From Candidatus Caenarcanum bioreactoricola (GTDB taxonomy: Bacteria > Cyanobacteriota > Vampirovibrionia > Caenarcaniphilales > Caenarcanaceae): a stretch of DNA of 38,761 bases. Of this stretch, positions 16,376 to 25,680 are shown piece after piece. Where the stretch lies: positions 1 to 38,761 of the forward strand of contig MOYB01000006.1 in NCBI GenBank assembly GCA_001899385.1, in the 5' to 3' direction. The notes below the pieces were generated by a model. That model made no database searches. It saw only the letters and a list, made by a program, of their open reading frames with translations, and was not told the DNA's origin. A program made the translations under genes and the position numbers. Each line of letters starts with the position of its first letter. The stretch's first letter is position 1.

Positions 16376-17122
16376 TTATCTAACTTCTTCTATTTCAGCA
16401 TTTACATTAAGAGAATAACGATTTAAGCCATCTGTTATGCCTTCTGTTAATTCTGCCGAAGTATCTGCTGTATAAAATTGCCCATCTGTTGATTTTGCAA
16501 TACATTGTAGTTGTTCTATTGCATTAAAATCATTTTTTATACCAAAACCTACTACATTAAATTGTACATTTAAATTATTTTCTCTCATAGATTCCGCTAA
16601 AGAACAAGGATCATATCCACATGTATCCATACCATCACTTATTAAAACTACTGATTTCTGTTCTGCTGATACAGATTTAAGATCATCTATTGCTCTTCTC
16701 ATTGCTAAACTTATAGGCGTTGCTCCTGAAGGTTTAATATTTCTTAATTCATTTATTATTTTAGCTCTATTATTTAAAGCAGGGGAAACTAAAAGTAAAG
16801 TATCTTGACATTTTTCAAAAGGATCAAAACTTGGTTCAGAACTACCATATACACGCAGTCCTACTTTTACTGAAGAATCTAATTCTGAAAGAACTTTTTC
16901 AAGTACTTGTTTTGCTGCAAAGATTTTAGTTTTACCGTTTTCTGCTTCTTCAGACATACTACCTGAAGCATCTAAAACTATCATTACTGCTCTTTTTGAA
17001 GAAACAAATTCATCTCCATTTTGATTTTTACTCTTCATAAAAGGATTTTCAGCAAAAGATGCTAGGTTTAGATTTAAGAAGAGAAAAAGGGCTAAAATTC
17101 TTTTATACTTTTTTTTCATCAT
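16376..17122 (-). CDS. Secreted von Willebrand factor A (VWA) domain protein
   Basis: A 248-residue protein with a signal peptide (KKKYKRI, then LALFLFLNLNLASFA, cleavage near residue 24). A complete VWA domain follows at about 44-235. The metal-ion-dependent adhesion site is intact: DASGS (about 51-55), the threonine in SGATPIS and the aspartate in ISDGMDTCGYD. Four cysteines lie in the mature protein, suggesting two disulfides. The role is probably periplasmic or cell-surface protein binding; partners are unknown. Its ATG-ATG start lies inside the end of ftsH, giving a 20-base overlap and likely translational coupling. It converges tightly on the giant RTX gene, with 2 bases between the stops. 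Confidence 0.85.
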   Translation of the reverse strand: MMKKKYKRILALFLFLNLNLASFAENPFMKSKNQNGDEFVSSKRAVMIVLDASGSMSEEAENGKTKIFAAKQVLEKVLSELDSSVKVGLRVYGSSEPSFDPFEKCQDTLLLVSPALNNRAKIINELRNIKPSGATPISLAMRRAIDDLKSVSAEQKSVVLISDGMDTCGYDPCSLAESMRENNLNVQFNVVGFGIKNDFNAIEQLQCIAKSTDGQFYTADTSAELTEGITDGLNRYSLNVNAEIEEVR

Positions 17123-19061
17123 GATCTTTTTCTTTTTTATTTATTTTTTCTTTTAATACTTGTACTTCTTCTCTTGCAAGATCAAAGTTATAATTATTAT
17201 TTTCGACTTTATTTTTTATTTCGTCAAGTTCATTAAAGTCAAGAGTCTCTTTTTTTAACAATTCCAAAACAACTGCTTCCATTAAAATTTTATTTGCTTC
17301 TATATAACTCTTTACTTCATCATAGCCATAATTTATTATTTGTGAAATTTGTTTATCTATCTCTTGCGCAGTATATTCTGAATAATTTTTATCACTACCA
17401 AAATTTCCTAAAAAAGTTTCTTTTTCTTTACTAAAGGAAACAGGACCTAAAGGACTCATTCCAAATTGAGTTACCATTCGACGTGCAATTTGAGTGGCAT
17501 TTTCAAGATCAGCAACAACCCCTGCTGTTGTATCATGAAAAACTAATTCTTCTGCAACGATTCCACCTAAAGCAACTTTTATTCTTGTCATTAAAGAATT
17601 TTTTGTCCAATGAACATAATCATCTTTTGATAAAGACCAAGTAACCCCCATTGCTGTTGCTCTAGGTATAATTGTAACTTTATGAAAGGGCATTTTTTTA
17701 TCTGTCATAGCAATCAAAGCATGTCCAACTTCATGATATGCAGTCATTTCAAGTTCTTCAAAAGGAATTGCTAAAGTTCTTTTTACTCCCATCCAAACTT
17801 TATCAACAGCCTCATCTAAATCAACATTTTCTATATGTTTTTTATTTTTACCTGCAGCTATAAGTGCAGCTTCATTCATTACATTTGCAAGTTGCGCCCC
17901 ACTAAAACCAGGTGTTCTTTTTGCTAATACACTCAAATCTACTTCAGGATCTAAGATTTTACCTTTTGAATGAACTTCTAATATTTTTTTTCTACCTTTT
18001 GAATCTGGATAATCTATAACTACTTGACGATCAAAACGCCCTGGTCTAGTTAAAGCAGAATCTAATACATCAGGTCTATTTGTAGCAGCAAGTACTATAA
18101 CATTTGTATTTGTTTCTTCAAAGCCATCCATTTCAACAAGCATTTGATTTAGGGTTTGTTCTCTTTCGTCATGCGAAGAAAAACCACTAACTCCTCTTTG
18201 TCTACCAACAGCATCAACTTCATCAACAAAAACTATACAAGGAGATTGTTTTCTTGCTTGTTCGAATAAATCTCTAACACGGCTAGCACCAACTCCAACA
18301 AACATTTCAACAAAATCTGAGCCTGAAATAGAAAAGAAAGGCACTTTTGCTTCACCCGCAATTGCTTTTGCTAAAAGGGTTTTACCAGTACCAGGTGCAC
18401 CAACAAGAAGTATACCTTTGGGAATTTTAGCTCCTAATGCTCTAAATTTACCAGGATTTTTCAGAAATTCAACAACTTCTTCTAGTTCTTGTTTAGCTTC
18501 ATCAACACCGGCGACATCATCGAAAGTAATTTTTATATTTTGTTCTTTAAAAAGTTTAGCTTTATTTTTACCGAAGCTAAACATACCTCCGCCTGCACCA
18601 CTACCTCTAAACATCATAAGAAGAAGAGGGAGAATAATTATTAAAGGAAGAAGATAATTTATAAAATAAAAGAGTAATTTATCACTTTTAGTTATTTGAA
18701 CTTTAGTTTTAATACCAGCTTCATCAAGTTTATCGAGAATTTCAGTATTTCCAGATAAATTTCTTGGAAGTATTACAATTTTAATTTCTTCATTAGCTAA
18801 ATGTAATTTAATTTTACTTCCACTATCTTCAAATTCAGCATTTTTAATAGACTGAGGATTATTTTTAAGAATATTTTTGAATTCACTATAATCAATTTCA
18901 TTATTAGTTTTTTGATTAGTTATATAAATTGCAAGCATTATAGAAATAAGTGCAAGCATTAAAAATGGAAGATTTATTTTAAATTCAAAATTATCTTTAT
19001 TATTTTTATCGTCTTTATTATTTTTTTTAGAATTTCTCAAGATCTTAAAGGTTTTCTTCAT
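17103..19061 (-). CDS. ftsH: ATP-dependent zinc metalloprotease FtsH
   Basis: A 652-residue membrane-bound AAA protease for quality control of membrane and short-lived soluble proteins. The N-terminus has a cytoplasmic basic stretch and a membrane helix (about 30-48), a periplasmic domain, and a second helix (about 132-150). The AAA module has Walker A GAPGTGKT (about 220-227), Walker B with [10 protein letters not shown], the second region of homology ([19 protein letters not shown]) and the pore motif FVEMFVG. The zinc site is HEVGH (about 436-440) with a downstream Asp in the peptidase domain. Length is normal for the family (about 600-700). It heads a minus-strand unit with the overlapping VWA gene and is divergent from the MCE gene. 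Confidence 0.97.
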   Translation of the reverse strand: MKKTFKILRNSKKNNKDDKNNKDNFEFKINLPFLMLALISIMLAIYITNQKTNNEIDYSEFKNILKNNPQSIKNAEFEDSGSKIKLHLANEEIKIVILPRNLSGNTEILDKLDEAGIKTKVQITKSDKLLFYFINYLLPLIIILPLLLMMFRGSGAGGGMFSFGKNKAKLFKEQNIKITFDDVAGVDEAKQELEEVVEFLKNPGKFRALGAKIPKGILLVGAPGTGKTLLAKAIAGEAKVPFFSISGSDFVEMFVGVGASRVRDLFEQARKQSPCIVFVDEVDAVGRQRGVSGFSSHDEREQTLNQMLVEMDGFEETNTNVIVLAATNRPDVLDSALTRPGRFDRQVVIDYPDSKGRKKILEVHSKGKILDPEVDLSVLAKRTPGFSGAQLANVMNEAALIAAGKNKKHIENVDLDEAVDKVWMGVKRTLAIPFEELEMTAYHEVGHALIAMTDKKMPFHKVTIIPRATAMGVTWSLSKDDYVHWTKNSLMTRIKVALGGIVAEELVFHDTTAGVVADLENATQIARRMVTQFGMSPLGPVSFSKEKETFLGNFGSDKNYSEYTAQEIDKQISQIINYGYDEVKSYIEANKILMEAVVLELLKKETLDFNELDEIKNKVENNNYNFDLAREEVQVLKEKINKKEKDHDEKKV

Positions 19062-19138
19062 AAATTAAAGTTAAAAGAATAATTATAATAAGCTTAACGG
19101 AAAAATTCAAATTTTATAAATATTCTAAAATTATTTTA

Positions 19139-19150
19139 AGGTATATACCT
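19139..19150. promoter_or_regulatory. 12-bp palindrome between ftsH and the MCE gene
   Basis: AGGTATATACCT is a perfect palindrome in the 146-base divergent intergenic region. Its position suits an operator for either gene, but no repressor family can be assigned. A chance palindrome in AT-rich DNA is possible; the G/C ends make it slightly less likely. Confidence 0.3.
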
Positions 19151-19207
19151 ATTTTTGAAAATGGTCAATTAAATTATACTTAATTATTAAATAAAAATTT
19201 TTAATTA

Positions 19208-20161
19208 ATGAAAAATAAAGAAATTCGAATAGGTATATTAATAGTTTTATTTATAATTTTTTCTTTATTCTTCATGATTTGGATAAAAGGTGATCCTTTT
19301 AAAAATACATATGAATTACAAGTATTATTTAAAAATGTTCATGGGCTTCGTAAAGGTTCTATAGTAGAATACCAAGGTCTAAAATGTGGACAAATTAAAA
19401 ATTTTAAAGTTTTAGATAATGGCATTATTACTTATATAAAGATAGACGAACCTTCAATTAAAATTTATAAAAAAGATCGTTTTATAATAATTCCCAATTC
19501 AACTATTGCATCGGAGTTTTTAATCTTTATAGAAAAATCAAAAGAAGATTCTAAGCTTATTAATAAAAAAGATTTAATTATAGGCGAAGAAATGCCTGCT
19601 TTTCAAGATTTTATGGAAGGAGCTCAAAAAACTCTTAATAACGTAAATGATTTTGTTCTTGAACTAAGTGCTACTTTAAAATCTGCAAAAATTTCTATTA
19701 AAAAGGTTGATTTAATCTTAGATAATGTAAATGCTTTAATTAAAGATGAATCTATAAAAAAAACTATTTTAAATCTTTCTAATTCATCTGAGAGTTTAAA
19801 TGAAAGTATTATAACTATAAATAAAATATTAAATAAAACAGAAGGAAAATTAGATGCTATTTCTGAACAAGAAATTCGCGCGGCTTTGAAAAATCTAAAT
19901 GTAAGTTTAGAAAATATAAGAAAAATGACTGATTCTATTGATAAAGCGGATTTCCAAAAAATTAAAAATATTATAAATGAAACAGAAGAAATAATGCTTG
20001 AATTAAATAGTAAAGATCCTAATGAAAATAGTATAAAACTTCTAAAGAAAAATTTAAAAAGAATAGATAGAATTTCAACCTCTTTAGAAAAAAATCTAAG
20101 ACAAAAAAGTCTTATAAAAAATCTATTTTCAAAAATGGCAATACCACCTGCAGAACAATGA
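19208..20161 (+). CDS. MCE/MlaD-family lipid-transport substrate-binding protein
   Basis: A 317-residue protein anchored by one N-terminal membrane helix (about 8-26). The MCE domain follows (about 35-115; VLFKNVHGLRKGSIVEYQGLKCGQI is the core, here read as FKNVHGLRKGSIV plus YQGLKCGQI), matching MlaD and the Mce/YrbD group. The remaining 190 residues are mostly helical or coiled coil, as in proteins that form periplasm-spanning tubes. The normal role is moving phospholipids or other lipids between the inner and outer membranes together with MlaE and MlaF, neither of which is in this window, so the partners must be encoded elsewhere. It overlaps the downstream thioesterase by ATGA. Confidence 0.88.
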   Translation: MKNKEIRIGILIVLFIIFSLFFMIWIKGDPFKNTYELQVLFKNVHGLRKGSIVEYQGLKCGQIKNFKVLDNGIITYIKIDEPSIKIYKKDRFIIIPNSTIASEFLIFIEKSKEDSKLINKKDLIIGEEMPAFQDFMEGAQKTLNNVNDFVLELSATLKSAKISIKKVDLILDNVNALIKDESIKKTILNLSNSSESLNESIITINKILNKTEGKLDAISEQEIRAALKNLNVSLENIRKMTDSIDKADFQKIKNIINETEEIMLELNSKDPNENSIKLLKKNLKRIDRISTSLEKNLRQKSLIKNLFSKMAIPPAEQ

Positions 20162-20580
20162 AAGAATCAAAAGAATTTAAAAGTCAAATAAGAGTTATAT
20201 ATGCAGATATAGACAAAATGGGTATTGTTTATTATGGAAAATATTTCGAATATTTTGAATATGCTCGTGGAGAAGCTCTTCGAGATATAGGCTTTCCTTA
20301 TAAATTACTTGAAGAAAATAACTTATATTTGCCTGTTATAGAAAGTCATTTAGAATATTTTTTACCAGCTAAATATGATGATTTTTTAACTATTCATACT
20401 AAAATTTATTATGATGAAAATAAAAGATCTAGATTAAAATTACAATGTGAAACTTATTTGAATCAAAAACTTTTAAATCGTGGTTATACAATTCATGTTT
20501 TTGTTAATGAAAGCGCAAAACCTTTAAGATTAAAAAATAATATTTTAATTAAAGCTCTTTTTGAAAAATTATTTAATTGA
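20158..20580 (+). CDS. Acyl-CoA thioesterase, YbgC/4-hydroxybenzoyl-CoA thioesterase family
   Basis: A 140-residue hotdog-fold protein of normal family length. The active-site segment is ADIDKMGIVYYGKYFEYFE (about 16-34): the conserved Asp (D19) and the VYYGxYF pattern are present, as in YbgC/FadM-type thioesterases. It hydrolyses acyl-CoA or acyl-ACP thioesters in the cytoplasm; the true substrate is unknown. Its start overlaps the end of the MCE gene by four bases (ATGA), so translation is probably coupled, and a lipid-related role for the pair is plausible. The 3' end overlaps the convergent methyltransferase gene by 12 bases. Confidence 0.88.
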   Translation: MKESKEFKSQIRVIYADIDKMGIVYYGKYFEYFEYARGEALRDIGFPYKLLEENNLYLPVIESHLEYFLPAKYDDFLTIHTKIYYDENKRSRLKLQCETYLNQKLLNRGYTIHVFVNESAKPLRLKNNILIKALFEKLFN

Positions 20581-21318
20581 TCTATGAATACAAGAAATCC
20601 CGCCTAAGAGATTTTTGTATTGTATATTTTGCCATGCAGTTTCTTTTAATAAAAGTGCTAATTCTTCTTGATTTAAATAATCTTTTATAGAAGTACTTAG
20701 ATATTCATATGCTTGACGATTTTTAGTTAAAAGATGTCCTAGTTGCGGAATAATCTTGACTTTATAAAAATTTAAAATATTTTCAAAAAGCATATTAGAA
20801 TGAATAAAATCTAATATAAGTAATACCCCTTTAGATTTACAAACTCTTTTTATTTCTTCAAGACATCTTTTATAATTTGATACATTACGAAGTCCATAAG
20901 CTAACATAACACCATCAAAAACCTGATCTTCAAAATAAAGATTTAAAGCATCTGCTTTTTGAAATTCAACTAAAGAATTTTTAGTAATTTTCTTTATTTC
21001 TGCAATTTTTAACATCTCAGGCGAAAAATCAACACCTATTATTTTTATTGTTTTATTTGGAAAAAATTTTTTAGAAAGTTTTTCAAGCATAAAGCTCATA
21101 ACACCAGTTCCACAAGCTAAATCAAGAATTTTTATTTCTTTTTGAGATTCATCTATATTCTTTGAAATATTTAATAATAAAGATTTACAAGCTTTTCTTC
21201 TCCAAAATCTATGTAATCCAAAACTTAAAATATCATTCATTAAATCATATTTCTGAGCAATTTTTGAAAAGATATTTTTTACAAGGAGCGCCTTCTCATC
21301 AATCTCTTGATATGACAT
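20569..21318 (-). CDS. menG: Demethylmenaquinone/ubiquinone C-methyltransferase (MenG/UbiE)
   Basis: A 249-residue class I SAM-dependent methyltransferase. Family-typical segments: FSKIAQKYDLMNDILSFGLH (about 17-36), RFWRR, SAM motif DLACGTG (about 66-72), DGVMLAYGLRNV (about 136-147) and LTKNRQAYEYLSTSI near residue 199. It carries out the C-methylation step in menaquinone or ubiquinone biosynthesis in the cytoplasm. Menaquinone is more likely in an anaerobe-like genome, but sequence alone does not decide. It is a single gene on the minus strand, convergent with the thioesterase and divergent from dcd. No other quinone genes are in the window. Confidence 0.93.
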   Translation of the reverse strand: MSYQEIDEKALLVKNIFSKIAQKYDLMNDILSFGLHRFWRRKACKSLLLNISKNIDESQKEIKILDLACGTGVMSFMLEKLSKKFFPNKTIKIIGVDFSPEMLKIAEIKKITKNSLVEFQKADALNLYFEDQVFDGVMLAYGLRNVSNYKRCLEEIKRVCKSKGVLLILDFIHSNMLFENILNFYKVKIIPQLGHLLTKNRQAYEYLSTSIKDYLNQEELALLLKETAWQNIQYKNLLGGISCIHRSIK

Positions 21319-21393
21319 ATTTTTTAAAATTAATTACAATAGAATTTTAACATATTATTTATTAAAATCTTATTTACTGATAAAATATACAAA

Positions 21394-21981
21394 ATGATAA
21401 AAAATGATAAATGGATTCTTGAAAAAGTCAAGGAAAATCAAATAATAGAACCATTTGAAGCAAAACTTATAAATCTAATCGAAAATAGAAAATTACTAAG
21501 TTATGGCATGAGTTCTTATGGTTATGATATAAGATTATCTGAAAAAGAATTTTGGATATTTAAACATATACCCGGTACTGTTTTAGATCCAAAGAGTTTT
21601 AATCCAGCTAATCTTGAAAAAGCAAAACTCTATGAAGATGAAAAAGGTGATAAATATTTTATTTTGCCAGCAAATAGTTATGGTTTAGGTGTTGCTGTTG
21701 AACGGCTTAATCTCCCTGAAAATATAACTTGTTTGGCAATAGGTAAAAGTACTTATGCCCGTTGTGGAATAATTGCAAATACTACTCCTGCTGAGGCTGG
21801 TTGGTGCGGACATCTTACTTTAGAATTTAGTAATTCTTCAAAAGCAGATTGTAAAATTTATGCTAATGAAGGAGTTGTTCAATTATTATTTTTTGAAGGA
21901 GATCCTTGTGCTACTAGTTATGCTAAAAGAAGTGGCAAATATCAAGATCAACCAGAAAAAGTAACTATTGCTAAAGTATAA
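21394..21981 (+). CDS. dcd: dCTP deaminase
   Basis: A 195-residue dCTP deaminase (dCTP to dUTP, pyrimidine deoxynucleotide supply). Conserved segments: LSYGMSSYGYDIRLS (about 35-49), the core ARCGIIANTTPAEAGWCGHL (about 126-145) containing the catalytic glutamate, TLEFSN, and GVVQLLFFEGD. Length and motifs are standard; the C-terminus (KYQDQPEKVTIAKV) is typical of the family. It is followed by the RND adaptor after 6 bases, probably one transcript. No strong Shine-Dalgarno sequence is visible. Confidence 0.95.
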   Translation: MIKNDKWILEKVKENQIIEPFEAKLINLIENRKLLSYGMSSYGYDIRLSEKEFWIFKHIPGTVLDPKSFNPANLEKAKLYEDEKGDKYFILPANSYGLGVAVERLNLPENITCLAIGKSTYARCGIIANTTPAEAGWCGHLTLEFSNSSKADCKIYANEGVVQLLFFEGDPCATSYAKRSGKYQDQPEKVTIAKV

Positions 21982-21987
21982 AAAATC

Positions 21988-23091
21988 ATGAAATTAAAAA
22001 TAAATTTTATAATATTATTAAGTTTAATATTTTTACTTTCCTCTTGTATTGGGCTAGGACAAAAGCCGGAGCCACAAGAAGAAATGGCAATGCCTGTTGA
22101 AATAATTACAATTAAAAAAACTTGGATAAAAGATATATCAAAGCATATTGCTGAACTTGATTCTAAACAATCAGTTAATCTTTTTCCAAAAGTAAATTCT
22201 CATGTACAAAAAATTTATGTACAATCTGGACAAAAAGTTAATGCTGGAGATTTAATAATAAAACTTGATTCAGTACAGCAATCAATAGAAGTAAAAAGAG
22301 AAGGTGCTTCTAAAGATCAAGCGATTGTAAATTATAATCTTGCAAAAGCTCAATATGATAGATATAAAAAACTTTTTGATCAAGAACTTATAAGTAAAGA
22401 TGCTCTTGATCAGTATTATAGTAAACTTAAAGTAAGTGAAGAAGAAGTAAAAAAAGCAAAAGCAGAAGTTGGTAATAAAGAAGCAGAATTGGGATTTTAT
22501 TATGTAAGATCTCCTATTGCAGGGATTGTTGGCGATATAGCAGTAAAACAAGGAAGTTATGTTGATCCTACTACGCTTTTAGCAACTGTCTCAAATATAA
22601 ATGAATTAGAAGTCTATATAGAAGTACCTGCAGAAAAAATAAATTTATTAGATTTAGGAAGTAATATTGAACTTTTTGATTCAGAAAATAAATTAATAGG
22701 CAAAGCATCTATATTTTTTATTTCACCTACAGTTAATGATAATTTACAAACTGTTTTAGTAAAAGCTTTATATAAAAATTCTGATCATAAGCTAAGAAGT
22801 GGACAAAAAGTTTCTTCTCAAATTGTTTGGGAAGAAAGAAGAGGTTTTCTTATACCTGTTAGTGCAGTAAAGAGATTAGGAAGTGATAATTTTGTAATTG
22901 TTGCAGAAAAATCTTTAGATAAAAATAAAAAAGAAATTCTTCGTGCAAAAACTCTTCCAATAAAATTAGGAGATATTTATAATAATCAATATGAAGTATT
23001 AGAAGGATTAGAAGAAGATTTAATATTAGTTATTAAAGGTGGAGAAAAAGTTTCTGATGGAATGAAATTAATGAATTTAGAAGCTAAATGA
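21988..23091 (+). CDS. RND-type efflux periplasmic adaptor lipoprotein
   Basis: A 367-residue membrane-fusion protein of the AcrA/MdtA class. The signal peptide ends in a lipobox (LLSS-C20), so it is probably lipid-anchored. Biotinyl-lipoyl-like halves flank a helical hairpin: KIYVQSGQKVNAGDLIIKLD (about 74-93) and YYVRSPIAGIVGDIAV (about 171-186), with a coiled coil (about 105-165) between. A beta-barrel domain (about 200-285) and a membrane-proximal domain follow. It would link an inner-membrane pump to an outer-membrane channel. No pump or TolC-like gene is adjacent: the next gene is tyrA, overlapping by four bases. It is therefore an orphan, and a pump encoded elsewhere is needed. A role with the type I exporter is less likely, since HlyD-type adaptors look different. 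Confidence 0.88.
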   Translation: MKLKINFIILLSLIFLLSSCIGLGQKPEPQEEMAMPVEIITIKKTWIKDISKHIAELDSKQSVNLFPKVNSHVQKIYVQSGQKVNAGDLIIKLDSVQQSIEVKREGASKDQAIVNYNLAKAQYDRYKKLFDQELISKDALDQYYSKLKVSEEEVKKAKAEVGNKEAELGFYYVRSPIAGIVGDIAVKQGSYVDPTTLLATVSNINELEVYIEVPAEKINLLDLGSNIELFDSENKLIGKASIFFISPTVNDNLQTVLVKALYKNSDHKLRSGQKVSSQIVWEERRGFLIPVSAVKRLGSDNFVIVAEKSLDKNKKEILRAKTLPIKLGDIYNNQYEVLEGLEEDLILVIKGGEKVSDGMKLMNLEAK

Positions 23092-23834
23092 AAATAGGAA
23101 TTATTAGTTTAGGTTTAATAGGAGGTTCTTTAGCTTTAAGACTTATAGAACAAGGTTTTGATGTCTATGCTTTTACTACAAACAAAAATTTAATTTTAAA
23201 GAATGGGAAAGCTTTTACTAATTATGAAAAACTAAAAGAATGTAATATAGTATTTATTTGTAGTCCTTTAAACAAAATCCTTGATATATTAAAAGAAATT
23301 CAAGTTTATATTACAGCAAATACTATTATTTCTGATGTAGGAAGCGTTAAGAGTTTTATTTGTAAAGAGGCGCAACAAATCATAAGATCTGATTGTGAAT
23401 TTATAGGAGGGCATCCAATGGCAGGTACTGAAAAACAAGGTTTTGAAAACGCTTTCCCTAGTCTTTTTGAAAATAGAAGTTGGGTGCTTATGAAAGAAAA
23501 TAAGCTTTTAGAAAGTATAATTCAAAAGACTAATGCAAATATTGTTTATACATGTCCAGAAAAACACGATCAAGCAGTTGCTTTTATAAGTCATATTCCT
23601 TTGTTATTATCACTTGGATTACATAATCTTATTGAAAATATAAAAGATCCTGAAATAAAAGAACTTGCTCAAAATCTTGCATCAACTGGTTATGAAGGTA
23701 TGGTAAGACTTGCTAAAGGAAATCAAACTTTAAATCAAGATTTACTATACTTTAATAAAGAAAATATAAATATTATTTTTGAAGAATTTTTACAAGAAAC
23801 AAAAAATAAATATTTGAGTTCTTTAGGTTTATAA
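23088..23834 (+). CDS. tyrA: Prephenate (or arogenate) dehydrogenase
   Basis: A 248-residue NAD(P)-dependent dehydrogenase for tyrosine biosynthesis. The Rossmann start is IGIISLGLIGGSLALRL (about 2-18). ISDVGSVK (about 83-90), the substrate segment GGHPMAGTEKQGF (about 108-120) and AVAFISHIPLLLSLGL (about 166-181) are family hallmarks. It has no fused chorismate mutase or ACT domain and is shorter than many TyrA proteins, resembling the compact cyanobacterial arogenate dehydrogenase type. Whether it uses prephenate or arogenate cannot be told here. The start overlaps the adaptor gene by ATGA, indicating translational coupling with a functionally unrelated gene. It converges on argJ with a 10-base gap. 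Confidence 0.93.
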   Translation: MKIGIISLGLIGGSLALRLIEQGFDVYAFTTNKNLILKNGKAFTNYEKLKECNIVFICSPLNKILDILKEIQVYITANTIISDVGSVKSFICKEAQQIIRSDCEFIGGHPMAGTEKQGFENAFPSLFENRSWVLMKENKLLESIIQKTNANIVYTCPEKHDQAVAFISHIPLLLSLGLHNLIENIKDPEIKELAQNLASTGYEGMVRLAKGNQTLNQDLLYFNKENINIIFEEFLQETKNKYLSSLGL

Positions 23835-23844
23835 AAATAGATTT

Positions 23845-25005
23845 TTATGTTGTATATTCTGCATTAATACGAACGTAATCATAAGATAAATCACAACCCC
23901 AAGCAATAGAAGAATGTTTATTTTCAAGATTTAATGCAAGATCTAAATTAATGAAAATTTCTTTATTTTCTTTTATTTTCAAAGAAAGCTCTTGTTTATT
24001 AAAATTAACTGGTTGACCATTTTTAAGAAGTATTACATCAAATATTTTAAGAGAAGTTTCTTTAATATTAAAATCACCATATTGACCAGCAGCAGCTAAT
24101 ATTCGTCCCCAATTAGGATCATTTCCAAAAATAGCAGACTTAACAAGAGAAGAAGAAACAATGCCTCTTGAAATTTTCTTTGCTTGTTCAAGACTTTTTG
24201 CTCCATTCACAGATACTTCAAAGATTTTATTTGCACCTTCACCATCTATCACAATTTTTTTTGCTAAATCAATACAAACTTCATTTAAAACAGCTTGAAA
24301 TTCTTCTATATTTACTTCTTCATTAGAAGCACCATTACTAAGAAGAATTACCATATCATTTGTACTTGTATCACCATCAACAGATATTTGGTTAAAAGAA
24401 ATTTCATTTGCTTCTTTTAAAGCTTGTTTTAGATTATCTGTAGAGATCTTCGCATCAGTCATAATAAAAGCAAGCATTGTTGCCATATTAGGATGTATCA
24501 TACCAGAGCCTTTTGTGATACCTGTTATTTGGCTGAATTTACCTAATTTTTTTGAAAAAACTTTTGTTTTAAGATCAGTAGTTAAAATAGCTTCACTAAA
24601 GTCTTTAAAATCTTGAGAAAGTTGATTTTTAAGAATTTTTAAACCTTGAATTATAAGTTCAGAATTTAAAGGTACTCCAATAATACCAGTACTTGCAGTT
24701 AAAATTTCATTTTGTTTTATATTAAAAAGCTCTGCACCAGATTTTTTTATGTTATTAATAGCCTGAATAGCAGCTTCACCAACACAAGCATTTGCATTGC
24801 CTGAATTTGCAATTATAAGTCTTATTTTAGAATTATTATTTAAAATATTTTGATTATCCAAAACACATTGAGCTTTTACAGTATTTGTTGTAAAAACAGC
24901 AGAACAATTACAATCGTATTCAGAATAAATAACAGCTAAATCTTTATTAGCTGATTTTTTTAGTCCACAAGCAATGCCTGAAGATTTGAATCCTTTTGGA
25001 AGCAT
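23845..25005 (-). CDS. argJ: Bifunctional ornithine acetyltransferase / N-acetylglutamate synthase
   Basis: A 386-residue ArgJ of the arginine pathway, recycling the acetyl group between N-acetylornithine and glutamate. It is made as a precursor that cleaves itself: the junction GMIHPNMATMLAF is present, with the nucleophile at T176. The N-terminal GIACGLKKSANKDLAVI and the later NSGNANACVGE and SVDGDTSTNDM segments are conserved. Length is standard. Whether it is bifunctional or only an acetyltransferase is not decidable by eye. Upstream on the same strand (36-base gap) is an unknown gene, so a short operon is possible. Confidence 0.95.
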   Translation of the reverse strand: MLPKGFKSSGIACGLKKSANKDLAVIYSEYDCNCSAVFTTNTVKAQCVLDNQNILNNNSKIRLIIANSGNANACVGEAAIQAINNIKKSGAELFNIKQNEILTASTGIIGVPLNSELIIQGLKILKNQLSQDFKDFSEAILTTDLKTKVFSKKLGKFSQITGITKGSGMIHPNMATMLAFIMTDAKISTDNLKQALKEANEISFNQISVDGDTSTNDMVILLSNGASNEEVNIEEFQAVLNEVCIDLAKKIVIDGEGANKIFEVSVNGAKSLEQAKKISRGIVSSSLVKSAIFGNDPNWGRILAAAGQYGDFNIKETSLKIFDVILLKNGQPVNFNKQELSLKIKENKEIFINLDLALNLENKHSSIAWGCDLSYDYVRINAEYTT

Positions 25006-25041
25006 ATATTATATAAAATTTATAAGTATCTTAAATTATAA

Positions 25042-25548
25042 CTAATTTGAAGTTGACTGATTTAATTTATTAATAAGATTTTTTAATTCTCTTTTTTTAG
25101 GGATATATTCTTCTTGCTTAGGACTTTCTATTAAAGGCTCTGGAGCTTTTTTTATTTCTTCTATTTTTTGTACTTCTTCTTTGGTTTCTTGTGTTTGTAT
25201 AAATTTATTAGCAAGTTGTTTATTTTGCATAGATTTTGCAATAAAAGAAAAATCTCTCTGTATAGGCGTTGATACTACTGTTGTCTCATTATTAGTGCTA
25301 GTAGCATTAACAACTTCTTCTGTTATTATTTCTGATCCTTGTTGATATCTAGATTTAAGTGTATTAAATTTAGAATTAGTATTTAAATCAATAGAATTTT
25401 CTTTAGGAGTTTCTTCATATACTTTATTAATAATTAAAACTTGATTTTCAATAGCATTTAACGTATTAACACTTGTATTTATATCAAGTATTAAAATCTC
25501 TCCATTTTTTATAAAAGGAACTATTTTAATTATTTTTATTTCATTCAT
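25042..25548 (-). CDS. Hypothetical low-complexity protein
   Basis: About 168 residues from the chosen ATG (25548), which begins MNEIKIIKIVPFIKNG; an upstream ATG at 25584 would add 12 residues including CIIC and is less attractive. The first 60 residues look like a small beta domain. The rest is polar and rich in Glu, Lys, Thr and Pro (EEVQKIEEIKKAPEPLIESP), so largely disordered or helical. There are no membrane segments and no recognised family. It lies upstream of argJ on the same strand and is divergent from the 643-residue Ser/Thr-rich protein. Function unknown. Confidence 0.5.
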   Translation of the reverse strand: MNEIKIIKIVPFIKNGEILILDINTSVNTLNAIENQVLIINKVYEETPKENSIDLNTNSKFNTLKSRYQQGSEIITEEVVNATSTNNETTVVSTPIQRDFSFIAKSMQNKQLANKFIQTQETKEEVQKIEEIKKAPEPLIESPKQEEYIPKKRELKNLINKLNQSTSN

Positions 25549-25680
25549 ATATTTATTAAATCCACAAATTATACATGTATTCAAGGGGTAATCAGCTTAA
25601 TTTAAAAATCATCTATTTTATCTATGTTTTTTTATAAATAAAGTGAATATCAGGGATAGACTCTTATTAAATTTAAAATA

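Noticed and set aside
25639-25660. Possible sigma28 flagellar promoter (TAAAGT ... GGGATAGA) upstream of the Ser/Thr-rich gene
   Set aside because: The spacing between the two blocks is several bases too short for sigma28 and the second block matches poorly.
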